From Sporosarcina sp. FSL W8-0480 (GTDB taxonomy: Bacteria > Bacillota > Bacilli > Bacillales_A > Planococcaceae): a stretch of 64,000 bases of DNA. Both the position numbers and the translations under genes were made by a program. Within the stretch, counting starts at the first letter, position 1. Every line of letters starts with the position of its first letter. Below are positions 24,870-33,354 of the stretch, one piece after another. The notes under the pieces are model-generated. The model saw only the letters and a list, made by a program, of their open reading frames with translations. It was not told the origin of the DNA and made no database searches. Location of the stretch: contig NZ_CP150166.1 of the NCBI RefSeq assembly GCF_037963765.1, positions 2,673,501 to 2,737,500 on the forward strand, given 5' to 3'.

Positions 24870-25310
24870 ATGAGAATGCGAGCCGTATTGCTCATTGCGC
24901 TCTTAATCGGAGGAACTTATGCAATGCTTGAGTCCATAAATGATTATTATGAAAAAAGTTTTAATGAATTATACGAAGCCATGAATGCTGATTTCGATTC
25001 GCTCACCTTCAATAAACCCGCAATGAATGGATCCCCTGCGGAAACTTGGAAAGTCAAAGATGAACTCGAAGTGGATGAATTGCTTAACTTTCTGCAAAAA
25101 TACAGTGTAAAAAAAATCAAATCAGAGGACGTTAATTCTTACGGTTCTCTTGATGAGTTGTCAATTAGTTTACAAGACTCAGAAGGGAATAGCCTGACAA
25201 TTATAGTTGCAGAAAACCTTATTATCCAAAACTCGATCAATTATTATGAGATTATTGATGGACCTCTTGATATGAATTGGATCGTTCGTTTTATTGTCAG
25301 TAATAAATGA
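24870..25310 (+). CDS. Exported or membrane-anchored hypothetical protein
   Basis: A 146-aa protein with a short N-terminal hydrophobic segment (residues 4-18) that may be a signal anchor, then an acidic, soluble domain. I do not recognise a family. The soluble part contains LQKYSVKKIKSEDV and a likely beta-rich C-terminal region (NSLTIIVAENLIIQ). I choose ATG 24870, 8 nt after GGAGG; the in-frame TTG at 24864 is too close. A 20-bp-period repeat array begins within 8 bp of its stop, with no separate terminator seen. Confidence 0.6.
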   Translation: MRMRAVLLIALLIGGTYAMLESINDYYEKSFNELYEAMNADFDSLTFNKPAMNGSPAETWKVKDELEVDELLNFLQKYSVKKIKSEDVNSYGSLDELSISLQDSEGNSLTIIVAENLIIQNSINYYEIIDGPLDMNWIVRFIVSNK

Positions 25311-25317
25311 TAAAGGC

Positions 25318-25452
25318 TCATTAAAATCATACATTTACGCATAAACTATTAAATTCACGCATAAGTAGCCTTAATCACGCATAAACTACCCGAAAAACTC
25401 ATAATTGCACTTAAAAGCGCATAAAAGCTGCCAAAGACGCATAAATTTTTTG
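25318..25452 (+). repeat. 20-bp-period array A, core CGCATAA/CTCATAA
   Basis: Core hexamers (GCATAA or TCATAA) start at 25339, 25359, 25379, 25399, 25419 and 25439, exactly 20 bp apart; a weaker unit begins about 21 bp earlier at 25318. Between cores about 13 bp vary. It fills the gap between the convergent hypothetical and Nudix genes. The same core family occurs inverted at 60660-60799. Confidence 0.85.
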
Positions 25453-25485
25453 TTGCATCTATGCAGCTTCAGCGCTTGCAAACGA

Positions 25486-25938
25486 TTATTTACCTTGTGA
25501 TTTATATTGAAGTATCATCGACTTAATCATAGGATTTAGATTTTCCGGAAGTTCTTGCAGGTTAAAATAACCGACTTCCAATGTCTCTATTCCGTCAGAC
25601 TTCAAATTCCCGCCACGAATATCCCTCGACACATACACGAGCGTAACTGAAAAATACTCATGCCCATTTTTCAATACCGTATGGGTATGCGCGCCCGAGA
25701 CAACTGTTACAAGGTCCAGCCTCCCGATTTCAATCCCCGTCTCTTCAAGCACTTCTCTTCGACCTGTTTCTTCAGCGGATTCACCTAACTCCATGAAGCC
25801 TCCAGGAATTCCCCATCGGCCATCCAAATTCCGTTGTAAAAGGATCTCCCCTTTTTCATTGAACACCCCTACGCCAACCCCCGTAAGCAATAACGGCCGA
25901 TTCCCGACAACTTCCCTAATATCTTCTATATAACCCAT
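25486..25938 (-). CDS. Nudix hydrolase
   Basis: A 150-aa Nudix protein. The Nudix box is GGFMELGESAEETGRREVLE followed by ETGIEIG (about residues 46-72), fitting GX5EX7REUXEEXGU. It hydrolyses a nucleoside diphosphate linked to another group; the substrate is not predictable. The N-terminal MGYIEDIREVVGNRPLLL segment is common among ADP-ribose pyrophosphatase-like Bacillales Nudix proteins. A second Nudix gene starts 28 bp upstream on the same strand, so the two are probably one operon, though the sequences are not recent duplicates. Confidence 0.88.
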   Translation of the reverse strand: MGYIEDIREVVGNRPLLLTGVGVGVFNEKGEILLQRNLDGRWGIPGGFMELGESAEETGRREVLEETGIEIGRLDLVTVVSGAHTHTVLKNGHEYFSVTLVYVSRDIRGGNLKSDGIETLEVGYFNLQELPENLNPMIKSMILQYKSQGK

Positions 25939-25966
25939 AATTATATCCCCCTATTTCCCCTCTAAA

Positions 25967-26383
25967 TTAAGCCTGAACTCCCTGATAAACGTACGGAATC
26001 GAGGTTTCCAACAACCTTTTTATCCCGCCTTCATAATAAGGGAGCTCTTCATCCGCTTCATCGAGATCCTTCCACTGAACATCCAAAATTCCGTCTTTAT
26101 CCTGTATAGCAACTTCTCCACCAATCAATTCCGTACTGAATGTAAAAAATAAAACATGATTATTTTCCTTCTGCCTAAACGTCTCATTCACCGCAAGCAG
26201 CTTCCCAATCTCAACCGTCAGCCCAGTTTCTTCCCACACCTCACGGATTGCCGCTTGTTCCAATGTCTCCCCTTTCTCCACTCCCCCTCCCGGCAACGTC
26301 CAATTATTATATTTCTTGTTCTTCACCATAAGAACTTTTCCTTCTTTGAAAATCAATGCATACACAACATCCACACGATTCAT
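25967..26383 (-). CDS. Nudix hydrolase
   Basis: A 138-aa Nudix protein with the box GGGVEKGETLEQAAIREVWE then ETGLTVEIG (about residues 32-60). It is MutT-like in size. It is the first gene of a two-Nudix operon (with 25486-25938). The ATG at 26383 is preceded by GGGGGA. The exact nucleotide substrate is unknown. The gene is divergent from the small gene at 26444. Confidence 0.88.
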   Translation of the reverse strand: MNRVDVVYALIFKEGKVLMVKNKKYNNWTLPGGGVEKGETLEQAAIREVWEETGLTVEIGKLLAVNETFRQKENNHVLFFTFSTELIGGEVAIQDKDGILDVQWKDLDEADEELPYYEGGIKRLLETSIPYVYQGVQA

Positions 26384-26443
26384 TAGTAAAATCCCCCATT
26401 TCGTTTATACTAAAATAATAGCTTATCGATGGAGGTCATAACA

Positions 26444-26746
26444 ATGGAATTCAAAAATATCAATGAACAAATTATTCAAAAGTATAAAGAGGACGAAACA
26501 CTCATGATTCGATTATTCGTTCAATGGTGTAAAAATCATGACCTTGATCCCAACGCCCTTTACAAAAAAGCATATCCATACCAAGTGGAAAACGAAGCAT
26601 TAAAGAATGTCATCGAAACTGATGATGGCTTTGATGAATTTCACATTGATAATGAAACTATCTTAGATGTCCTTCAGCTTTTTGGAAATGAAGATTTGGC
26701 GTTTGTTGTATCCGATGAAATTCAACTTTTACAAAGAAAAAAATAA
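26444..26746 (+). CDS. Small acidic hypothetical protein
   Basis: A 100-aa soluble, acidic protein (MEFKNINEQIIQKYKEDETL...), mostly helical by composition, with a central QWCKNHDLDPNALY segment. I do not recognise a family. ATG 26444 is 8 nt after GGAGG (26431-26435); an in-frame ATG at 26429 precedes that site and is not used. It lies upstream of pepF on the same strand with a 96-bp gap holding an AT-rich promoter-like region, so cotranscription is uncertain. Confidence 0.65.
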   Translation: MEFKNINEQIIQKYKEDETLMIRLFVQWCKNHDLDPNALYKKAYPYQVENEALKNVIETDDGFDEFHIDNETILDVLQLFGNEDLAFVVSDEIQLLQRKK

Positions 26747-26842
26747 ATTTGCTGAAATTGCCATTCATTTTTACTTTTCTATTAGTTTACTATATACTAT
26801 AATTAGTTCGACTACCGTAATATTAAAAGGGAGAGATGATGA

Positions 26843-28663
26843 ATGGTTAAAAGTTTACCACCACGTTCAGAAGTAAAAATCGAAGAAACATGGAATTTGG
26901 AAGACCTCTTTAAAACCGAAGACGACTACAATGCTGCACTTGTCCAACTTGAAAGCGAAGTCACTTCCTTTGAAGAACGTTTCAAAGGCAAAATGACAGA
27001 TGAAACAGCAGTTCTTGAAGCATTAGATGGATACGCATCCATCATGGGCAAAATGACACCGATTGGCACATACCAAAGCCTATCACTTAGCGTAGACCAA
27101 ACAAATGACGAATCACAAATGCGATCAAGCAAGTACAGTTCTATCTCTTCTAAACTTGGAAGTAAACTTTCATTCTTCACAAGTGAACTTTCCGAAGTTT
27201 CCAGTGAAATCCTTGAAAAAGCTAAAGAAAAATCTTCGGAATACAAAAATTATATCGAAGAACTGATTCGACAAAAGCCATACAAACTTCATCCAGAAGT
27301 TGAAAAAACATTGGCTGCATTCTCTTCCGTCTTAAATGCTCCTTATGGCATTTATAATACGACGAAATTAGTCGACATGAAATTCGATGATTTCGAAGTG
27401 AACGGGGAGCAATTCCCTCTAAGCTATACTACTTTTGAAGGTGGATGGGAATCCGAAGTTGACACAGAGAAAAGAAGAGCTGCATATGACGCATTCCATG
27501 CAAAATTAAGAGAATACCAACATACGACTGCAAAAGCATACGACACGCATTTGCAAAAGGAGAAAACAACTTCCGACCTTAGAGGACATGACAATGTTTT
27601 CGATTATCTTCTGTTCAACCAAGAAGTTGACCGCTCCATGTATGACCGTCAAATCGACTTGATCATGGAAGGCCTTGCACCGCATATGCGTAAATATGCA
27701 AAACTTCTTCAAAAGGTTCACGGACTTGATGAAATGACATTCTCTGATTTGAAGATTCCTTTGGATCCAAATTATGAGCCAAAGATTACAATTGAAGAAT
27801 CCAAGAAATACATCGATGATGCCCTATCAATCATGGGTGAGGATTATATCAACATGGTTGACCGTTCCTATAAAGAGCGTTGGACAGACTTTGCTCAAAA
27901 CGTAGGAAAATCTACAGGAGCATTCTGTTCAAGCCCGTATGGCGTGCATCCATATATCTTGATTTCCTGGACAGGCAGTATGGAAGATGTCTTCGTTTTA
28001 GCGCATGAGCTTGGACATGCAGGACATTTCTATAACGCGCATCAACACCAAAACATTTTCAATTCACGTCCTTCGATGTACTTTATCGAAGCTCCATCAA
28101 CGATGAATGAAATGCTTGTGGCGAACCACCTGCTATCCAATTCGGATGATCCGAAGTTCAAACGTTGGGTCATTTCGTCCATCGTTGCACGTACGTATTA
28201 CCATAACTTCGTTACACATTTACTTGAAGCGGCATACCAACGTAAAGTGTATGAGCGTATCGATGCAGGCGGCAGCGTAAATGCCAACGTATTGAATAAC
28301 TTGAAACGCGGTGTATTGGAAGAGTTCTGGGGCGATGACGTGAAGATCAATGAAGGTGCAGAATTGACTTGGATGCGCCAGCCTCACTACTACATGGGCT
28401 TGTATCCATACACATACAGCGCAGGATTGACGATTTCAACACAAGTATCCAAGCGTATTCTTTCTGAAGGTCAACCGGCTGTAGACGACTGGTTGAAAGT
28501 ACTTCAAGCAGGTGGTACAAAATCTCCTGCTGAACTTTCAAAAATGGCAGGCGTTGATATTACAACGGAACAACCATTGAAAGATACAATCGCTTATATC
28601 GGCGAATTGATCGATCAGCTTGTCGAATTGACTGATGAAATCGAAGCAGCGCAAGTGAAATAA
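26843..28663 (+). CDS. pepF: Oligoendopeptidase F (M3 zinc peptidase)
   Basis: A 606-aa cytoplasmic zinc metallopeptidase of the M3B family. The catalytic motif is HELGH in VLAHELGHAGHF (about residues 389-400), with the third zinc ligand Glu in FIEAPSTMNEML about 25 residues later. Family N- and C-terminal helical halves are complete. It trims peptides of roughly 7-17 residues and has been linked in bacilli to control of sporulation when overproduced. ATG 26843 follows GGGAG. It is terminated by a strong hairpin at 28675-28710. Confidence 0.93.
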   Translation: MVKSLPPRSEVKIEETWNLEDLFKTEDDYNAALVQLESEVTSFEERFKGKMTDETAVLEALDGYASIMGKMTPIGTYQSLSLSVDQTNDESQMRSSKYSSISSKLGSKLSFFTSELSEVSSEILEKAKEKSSEYKNYIEELIRQKPYKLHPEVEKTLAAFSSVLNAPYGIYNTTKLVDMKFDDFEVNGEQFPLSYTTFEGGWESEVDTEKRRAAYDAFHAKLREYQHTTAKAYDTHLQKEKTTSDLRGHDNVFDYLLFNQEVDRSMYDRQIDLIMEGLAPHMRKYAKLLQKVHGLDEMTFSDLKIPLDPNYEPKITIEESKKYIDDALSIMGEDYINMVDRSYKERWTDFAQNVGKSTGAFCSSPYGVHPYILISWTGSMEDVFVLAHELGHAGHFYNAHQHQNIFNSRPSMYFIEAPSTMNEMLVANHLLSNSDDPKFKRWVISSIVARTYYHNFVTHLLEAAYQRKVYERIDAGGSVNANVLNNLKRGVLEEFWGDDVKINEGAELTWMRQPHYYMGLYPYTYSAGLTISTQVSKRILSEGQPAVDDWLKVLQAGGTKSPAELSKMAGVDITTEQPLKDTIAYIGELIDQLVELTDEIEAAQVK

Positions 28664-28674
28664 TTTATCGAGAT

Positions 28675-28710
28675 AAAGCTGTCCCTTCCTTTTTTAGGGA
28701 CAGCTTTTTC
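28675..28710 (+). terminator. Intrinsic terminator of pepF
   Basis: AAAGCTGTCCC (28675-28685) pairs with GGGACAGCTTT, then a T run. Confidence 0.9.
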
Positions 28711-28784
28711 ATTGTTCCATTGTCATTCATGTTACCTTCGGATATGATAATACATATATTATTCTATTGAAATGAGGGGTTCTT

Positions 28785-29531
28785 TTGCCTTCCACACAAT
28801 CCAATTGGTACGTACGCCTTGGCTGCCTGGCACCGATTATAGGAACCATTGCCCTTTTCACCCTTGTTAGGCAAGATCGATTGCTTCCTGCTTTTATTTT
28901 TTTCGCAATCTTTTTTGGATTCGCAGCCCTATTCCTGTCTTTAGCAACACGTACCGAAAACAAACTAAAAGCAAAACAACTTGCACATCTTGAAACATAT
29001 AAACCAAAAAGATCAACCTATCATGAAACACATGCATTCGTTTCTGATGACCTTCTCTCAAAAATTGCCATCGATGAACGAAACCGTAGAATTCATTTTT
29101 GGGAACCCTCTTTGCTTGCTGATGGCAAGCGAGTATCCAAGGCTTATTTAAAAATGCCTTATGAAATCTTTGACTATTCTTATGACCAGTTATTGGCCAT
29201 AGAAACGTACGAAAACGGAATCCGGAAAAAAGTTATTTTTAATGAGGCTGAAGGGACAAAGGACCGTCTTGAAGCGATAGGACAATCCCTCAATCCGGTG
29301 ATTGATGAAAAAGTGTCATTAGCGAGAAAAGCAATCCTTCGTAAAACCGTTACGGTTGAAATGAAAATTGTAGTTGATAATGAAAAAAAGCCATTCCATA
29401 TTATCCGTTTTTATTCGAATCTCGATAAACGGCTTAGAAAGGATTCTACTGAATACATAGGGGTGTATCGCAAAATGGATCATTGGGTGACACTTTTAAC
29501 ATATATTATGGATGATAAGCGAAGATATTAA
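28785..29531 (+). CDS. Hypothetical protein with two N-terminal membrane helices
   Basis: A 248-aa protein with two hydrophobic segments (about residues 12-28 and 35-53) and a long cytoplasmic domain of mixed alpha/beta character. The domain contains HFWEPSLLADG and YDYSYDQLLAIETYENG-like stretches, which resemble the PH-like folds of some Bacillales membrane proteins. I do not recognise a named function. TTG 28785 follows GAGGGG at about 6 nt. Monocistronic: it starts after the pepF terminator and ends before its own hairpin. Confidence 0.65.
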   Translation: MPSTQSNWYVRLGCLAPIIGTIALFTLVRQDRLLPAFIFFAIFFGFAALFLSLATRTENKLKAKQLAHLETYKPKRSTYHETHAFVSDDLLSKIAIDERNRRIHFWEPSLLADGKRVSKAYLKMPYEIFDYSYDQLLAIETYENGIRKKVIFNEAEGTKDRLEAIGQSLNPVIDEKVSLARKAILRKTVTVEMKIVVDNEKKPFHIIRFYSNLDKRLRKDSTEYIGVYRKMDHWVTLLTYIMDDKRRY

Positions 29532-29543
29532 TGAAATCATGTT

Positions 29544-29572
29544 GCCGCCCTATTTTACTGGGGCGGCTTTTT
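29544..29572 (+). terminator. Intrinsic terminator
   Basis: GCCGCCC (29544-29550) / GGGCGGC (29561-29567) then TTTTT. Confidence 0.85.
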
Positions 29573-29675
29573 CTATCCTCCTAAAATCATGTTGAGTTCG
29601 TTCTATTGCATATAGTAGAATGATAATAAATGGTATTCTGATGAATCCCAAAAATATGAAAACGGGGTTGTTCAT

Positions 29676-30851
29676 ATGATTTCAAATCGATTAAAAAACA
29701 TGCCGCCTCACTTTTTCTCCGGATTGGTAAAGAAAGTGGAGGCTGCAAAGCAATCTGGTATGGACATTATCAATCTTGGAAGAGGTAATCCCGACCAACC
29801 AACACCCGATCACATTATTAAAGCCTTGCAGCAAGCCGCGGAACGTCCCGAAAATCATGGGTACTCTCCATTCAATGGTATTCCAGAATTGCGAAAGGCA
29901 GTTGCAGATTTTTATAAGCGGGAATACGGCGTGGACGTGAACCCTGATACGGAGGTTGCTATTTTAGGTGGTTCAAAAATAGGGTTAGTGGAAATTCCCC
30001 TTGCGATGATGAATGAAGGCGACCTACTCTTATTACCGGATCCGGGTTACCCCGATTATTTGTCCGGTGTTAGTCTTGCTAACATTGAGTATGATACGAT
30101 GCCGCTTCTTAAGGAAAATGGGTTCATGCCAGACTTCTCTTCTATTGCGGATGAGTCGAAGCAAAAAGCTAAGATCATGTATTTGAACTATCCGAACAAC
30201 CCTACAAGTGCTGTCGCAACCATTCCTTTTTTTGAAGAAGCTATTTCCTTTGCGAGAGAGAATGGAATATTTATTGTGCATGATATGGCGTATGGAGGGA
30301 TTGGATTTGACGGAGTTAAGCCGATAAGTTACCTTCAAGCGGATGGAGCTAAGGAAATCGGAATAGAAATGTACACCTTATCGAAAACGTATAATATGGC
30401 TGGATGGAGGGTCGCCTTCGCAGTAGGGAATTCAAAGATGATTGAAGCCATAAGCAGATTGCAAAGTCAGCTGTTCATCGGAATGTTCCCTGGAATCCAA
30501 CACGCGGCAATTGCAGCTTTAGGTGCAGATCAATCATGTGTGAGAGAACTGACGGCGCTATATGAGAATCGTAGAAATGTCTTGATAAGGGAATGTCAGC
30601 GTATCGGTTGGAACGTGGAAGCGCCGAAAGCCTCTTTCTTCGCCTGGTTACCTGTTCCTGAAGGCTATACGAGTGAATCATTTTCGGATATCCTTCTTCA
30701 ACAAGCAGGGGTGGTCGTTGCTGCAGGCAATGGCTTTGGTAAATATGGAGAGGGCTTTGTCCGTGTCGGATTATTAGAGAGTGAGGAACGGATTGCAGAA
30801 GCAGTCGGGAGAATTGAAGCTTTGGGGATATTTACAGCGAGCGAAGCGTGA
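29676..30851 (+). CDS. mtnE: PLP-dependent class I/II aminotransferase, MtnE-like
   Basis: A 391-aa fold-type I aminotransferase. Family blocks are INLGRGNPDQPTP (about residue 30), NYPNNPTSAVAT (about 170), and the PLP lysine in YTLSKTYNMAGWRVAFAVGN (about Lys 233), followed by GNGFGKYGEGFVRVGL near the end. The sequence closely resembles B. subtilis MtnE (YkrV), which transaminates ketomethylthiobutyrate to methionine in methionine salvage. No other salvage gene is nearby, so a broader aromatic or methionine aminotransferase role is possible. GGGG precedes ATG 29676. The gene ends in a hairpin right before repeat array B. Confidence 0.75.
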   Translation: MISNRLKNMPPHFFSGLVKKVEAAKQSGMDIINLGRGNPDQPTPDHIIKALQQAAERPENHGYSPFNGIPELRKAVADFYKREYGVDVNPDTEVAILGGSKIGLVEIPLAMMNEGDLLLLPDPGYPDYLSGVSLANIEYDTMPLLKENGFMPDFSSIADESKQKAKIMYLNYPNNPTSAVATIPFFEEAISFARENGIFIVHDMAYGGIGFDGVKPISYLQADGAKEIGIEMYTLSKTYNMAGWRVAFAVGNSKMIEAISRLQSQLFIGMFPGIQHAAIAALGADQSCVRELTALYENRRNVLIRECQRIGWNVEAPKASFFAWLPVPEGYTSESFSDILLQQAGVVVAAGNGFGKYGEGFVRVGLLESEERIAEAVGRIEALGIFTASEA

Positions 30852-30854
30852 CTT

Positions 30855-30888
30855 ACAAAAAGGCTGCCAACGATGGCGGCCTTTTTGT
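30855..30888 (+). terminator. Intrinsic terminator of the aminotransferase gene
   Basis: ACAAAAAGGCTGCCA (30855-30869) pairs with TGGCGGCCTTTTTGT (30874-30888) with one G-T pair and a T run. It is followed 21 bp later by array B. Confidence 0.85.
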
Positions 30889-30908
30889 ATGCTCATGGGG
30901 ATGCTTTG

Positions 30909-31408
30909 TCTTGGGCGCGAAACGCATTTCTTGAGCGCTTGGCACAATTCTTGAGCGCATAATGAGAATCTTGAGCGCGGATACATTTTCTTGAGCGCGA
31001 AATGCTAATCTTGAGCGAAAAACGCTATTCTTGAGCGCTTGGCACAATTCTTGAGCGCATAATGAGAATCTTGAGCGCGGATACATTTTCTTGAGCGCGA
31101 AATTCAATTCTTGAGCGAAAAGTATAATTCTTGAGCGTATGGCACAATTCTTGAGCACATAATGAGAATCTTGAGCGCGGATACATTTTCTTGGGCGCAT
31201 AATGAGAATCTTGAGCGCGAATACATTTTCTTGAGCGCGAAATGCTATTCTTGAGCACAAAACGCTATTCTTGAGCGCTTGGCACAATTCTTGAGCGCAA
31301 AATGCTAATCTTGAGCGAAAAGTACAATTCTTGAGCGCGAATACACTTTCTTGAGCGCGGATACACTTTCTTGAGCGCAAAACACAATTCTTGAGCGCAG
31401 CATATGCC
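30909..31408 (-). repeat. 20-bp-period array B, 25 units, core TCTTGAGCGC
   Basis: Twenty-five contiguous 20-bp units start at 30909 and every 20 bp to 31389. Each is a near-constant TCTTGAGCGC (variants TCTTGGGCGC, TCTTGAGCGA, TCTTGAGCAC, TCTTGAGCGT) plus a variable 10-mer. Variable halves recur in order: TTGGCACAAT, ATAATGAGAA, GGATACATTT open units 2-4 and 7-9, and nearly 12-14, a 100-bp higher-order period. The array fills the 563-bp gap between the aminotransferase terminator and the convergent GNAT stop at 31415. Confidence 0.95.
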
Positions 31409-31414
31409 TCCCCC

Positions 31415-32263
31415 TTATTTCTGAAATCCAATATGAATCGAATCAGCAATATGCTTATATCCAATCTCCTTATAAATCTTATTAGAGGTAGGATTCATCA
31501 TATCCGTATATAGAACACAGAAATTATACTCCTTTAATAGCTCCATGGAACCGCATGCCACCATCGTCCGAGCGTAGCCTTTCCTGCGCTCCTCTTTCGG
31601 TGTGAAAACTAATGAGACCGTGACACCATTCCTTGTCGGTCTTGATTTCTTCATCATTGAAACAACTTTTCCTTCATTTTCCCACAAGAATACCTCCTGC
31701 GATTCAATGAATTGCTTGACTATATCATTAACACGTTCAATTGGAGTCCGATTCAAATTCGCATCATCTTCAAACTTCGAATACCAGCTTACAACCAATG
31801 AATGATCGTCCATTGATGCATACCGCCAACTGCCCGGACTCATTTCAATTGTTTCATCAACCTGATCCAATCGATACAGCCCCTGATCCATTAAAAGTTT
31901 TTGCTGTTCCCCTGTGTATGCCGTCCATTTTTCAGCAAAAGCTGTCGCCCATTGCTTCAAACTAATAACCGATGTGACAGTGACCGCAGTCTCGTTAAGT
32001 TCCTGGATTATGAAATCGATCACTTCATCAATTTTACTTTCATCCACAATGACAAGGTTTACAGGATGTGGAGGAGTCATTTGCAGTAGCGCAAGCACCT
32101 CATCCCCTTCCATAATTGCAGCCATGAAAGGATTATCGTACTTCCCCGCCTTAATTGCCTGCAAAACGCCATAAAACAAACTAAAAACATCCTCTTGTTT
32201 TTCGACTACCGGTTCCGCAACCACTGCAAATCGCTTTGCATCATCAAATCGAATAAATTCCAT
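31415..32263 (-). CDS. GNAT-family N-acetyltransferase, two-domain
   Basis: A 282-aa protein. The C-terminal half is a typical GNAT domain with the acetyl-CoA loop VFTPKEERRKGYARTMVACG (about residues 215-234, motif A RRKGYA). The N-terminal half (about 1-140) is a second, degenerate GNAT-like domain without a clear CoA loop. The substrate is unknown. ATG 32263 is preceded by GGGGGAT. The stop codon is only 7 bp from repeat array B, leaving no room for a terminator, so transcripts may enter the array. Confidence 0.8.
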   Translation of the reverse strand: MEFIRFDDAKRFAVVAEPVVEKQEDVFSLFYGVLQAIKAGKYDNPFMAAIMEGDEVLALLQMTPPHPVNLVIVDESKIDEVIDFIIQELNETAVTVTSVISLKQWATAFAEKWTAYTGEQQKLLMDQGLYRLDQVDETIEMSPGSWRYASMDDHSLVVSWYSKFEDDANLNRTPIERVNDIVKQFIESQEVFLWENEGKVVSMMKKSRPTRNGVTVSLVFTPKEERRKGYARTMVACGSMELLKEYNFCVLYTDMMNPTSNKIYKEIGYKHIADSIHIGFQK

Positions 32264-32363
32264 TCCCCATCCCCCATTTCTTTTCCAGCATTATACAGCT
32301 TATTTATTGGACTGTCATCCTGTTTTTTGATTATTGTTTGAAATAGACTCTTCGTGATTCGAT

Positions 32364-32402
32364 TGGAAAGCGTCCGCCTGGAACGGAAATCAACAGTTTT
32401 AC
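32364..32402 (-). repeat. Dispersed intergenic repeat, copy 4 (one end only)
   Basis: TGGAAAGCGTCCGCCTGGAA followed by CGGAAATCAACAGTTTT matches the right-hand end of copies 1 and 5. The centre and other end are missing, so this is a truncated copy. Confidence 0.75.
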
Positions 32403-32462
32403 TCAATATAAAAAGAACATGCAACATAGCATGTCCTTCACAATATGTAATCACTATTCACT

Positions 32463-32903
32463 TCACCACAACATCGGCTTTTGAACCATTAACCAAAGCA
32501 TGATGAGCATTAGCCCAATATAAATCCATGAAGTCCGATTTAGTACAGTAAGAATTTCTCCTTTATCACTATCCGGAAGATGATACCTTCTTAACACTCT
32601 CGTAAATCCGGTCGAAAGAAAAACGCCCGACAATAGCATCACGGCAAGTGTAGCAATCACCCATGAAGTATACCAAGGCCATGGCCCAGTCAGAATAAGA
32701 AGCGCCCCCGACACGACTAACGCATGTCCTGCGTGCATGACAATTCGAATAATGACTTTGATGACCGATAAATAAGCGCTCTCAGATGAAGTGTCGACAT
32801 TCCGCAGCCTTTTAATCGAAGGCATTAAAAGGAATAGCGGTCCGATTGAAAGGACTGCGGAGACGACGTGGACAAAGACGATTGTCCCGTACATGTATTT
32901 CAT
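32463..32903 (-). CDS. Four-helix integral membrane protein (DUF2269-like)
   Basis: A 146-aa protein with four hydrophobic segments (about residues 6-26, 50-70, 77-97, 125-143). Histidines in the first and second helices (VFVHVVSAV and MHAGHALVVSG) recall DUF2269/CopD-type membrane proteins that can bind haem or metal; that is inference. It lies 4 bp after the ASCH gene on the same strand, so the two are cotranscribed. ATG 32903 has only a weak ribosome site. No terminator is obvious. Confidence 0.6.
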   Translation of the reverse strand: MKYMYGTIVFVHVVSAVLSIGPLFLLMPSIKRLRNVDTSSESAYLSVIKVIIRIVMHAGHALVVSGALLILTGPWPWYTSWVIATLAVMLLSGVFLSTGFTRVLRRYHLPDSDKGEILTVLNRTSWIYIGLMLIMLWLMVQKPMLW

Positions 32904-32907
32904 AACA

Positions 32908-33240
32908 TTAGTTTGTAACCGGGCTGAATTCGTGTACCCACACGCTCATTTTTGGAAGCCAAGGCATATTTGGGTGTAAGGCTAAGATGGATTGTTTGTA
33001 TTCTTCCATATTGGTAAACCCTTCTTGGACCGCATGTTCATCGGTCATTTCGCCGAGAGTTTGCTTGTAGAGCTTATCAATTTTGAACTCCTTCCCATCC
33101 AAGATCATAATCTCGTCCGGATATGCATAGACTCCATTTCGTCTCGTAGCAGTTTTTTCCCCTCTTAACACCTTTTGTACATCTTCAGGTACTGTAACAA
33201 GACGTTCAATTGAGCACGACTTTTCTGGTAGTTCATTCAC
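32908..33240 (-). CDS. ASCH-domain protein
   Basis: A 110-aa ASCH (PUA-like fold) protein. Landmarks are the opening RLVTVPEDVQKVLRGEKTAT with RRNG (about residues 13-36), matching the KTATRR signature, and the later strand SVWVHEFSPV. ASCH domains are thought to bind RNA or modified nucleosides, and some are esterases for acetylated cytidine; the role here is unknown. It is the first gene of a likely two-gene unit with the membrane protein at 32463-32903. GGAG lies upstream of ATG 33240. Confidence 0.75.
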   Translation of the reverse strand: MNELPEKSCSIERLVTVPEDVQKVLRGEKTATRRNGVYAYPDEIMILDGKEFKIDKLYKQTLGEMTDEHAVQEGFTNMEEYKQSILALHPNMPWLPKMSVWVHEFSPVTN

Positions 33241-33354
33241 ACTGCATCGCTCCTCTTCTTAATCTACTTCTATCATAGCGATTTCACGCTATTTTATCCA
33301 ATGAAAACGGGTGATTCCTATCCCATTTCACATTTCAGTCATACTTTTGTTGAG

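Noticed and set aside
30909-31408. CRISPR array
   Set aside because: The constant part is only about 10 bp and the variable part 10 bp, variable parts recur, and no cas gene is present in the window.
30853-31464. A long open frame (203 aa) on the minus strand through array B
   Set aside because: It is produced by the 20-bp repeat (60-bp triple period), is low-complexity (ALKN.. and RSR.. motifs), has no ribosome site and runs into the GNAT gene in another frame.
31415-32263. Treating the GNAT gene as truncated by array B
   Set aside because: The acetyltransferase domain is complete to its C-terminal strand and the stop codon lies before the array.
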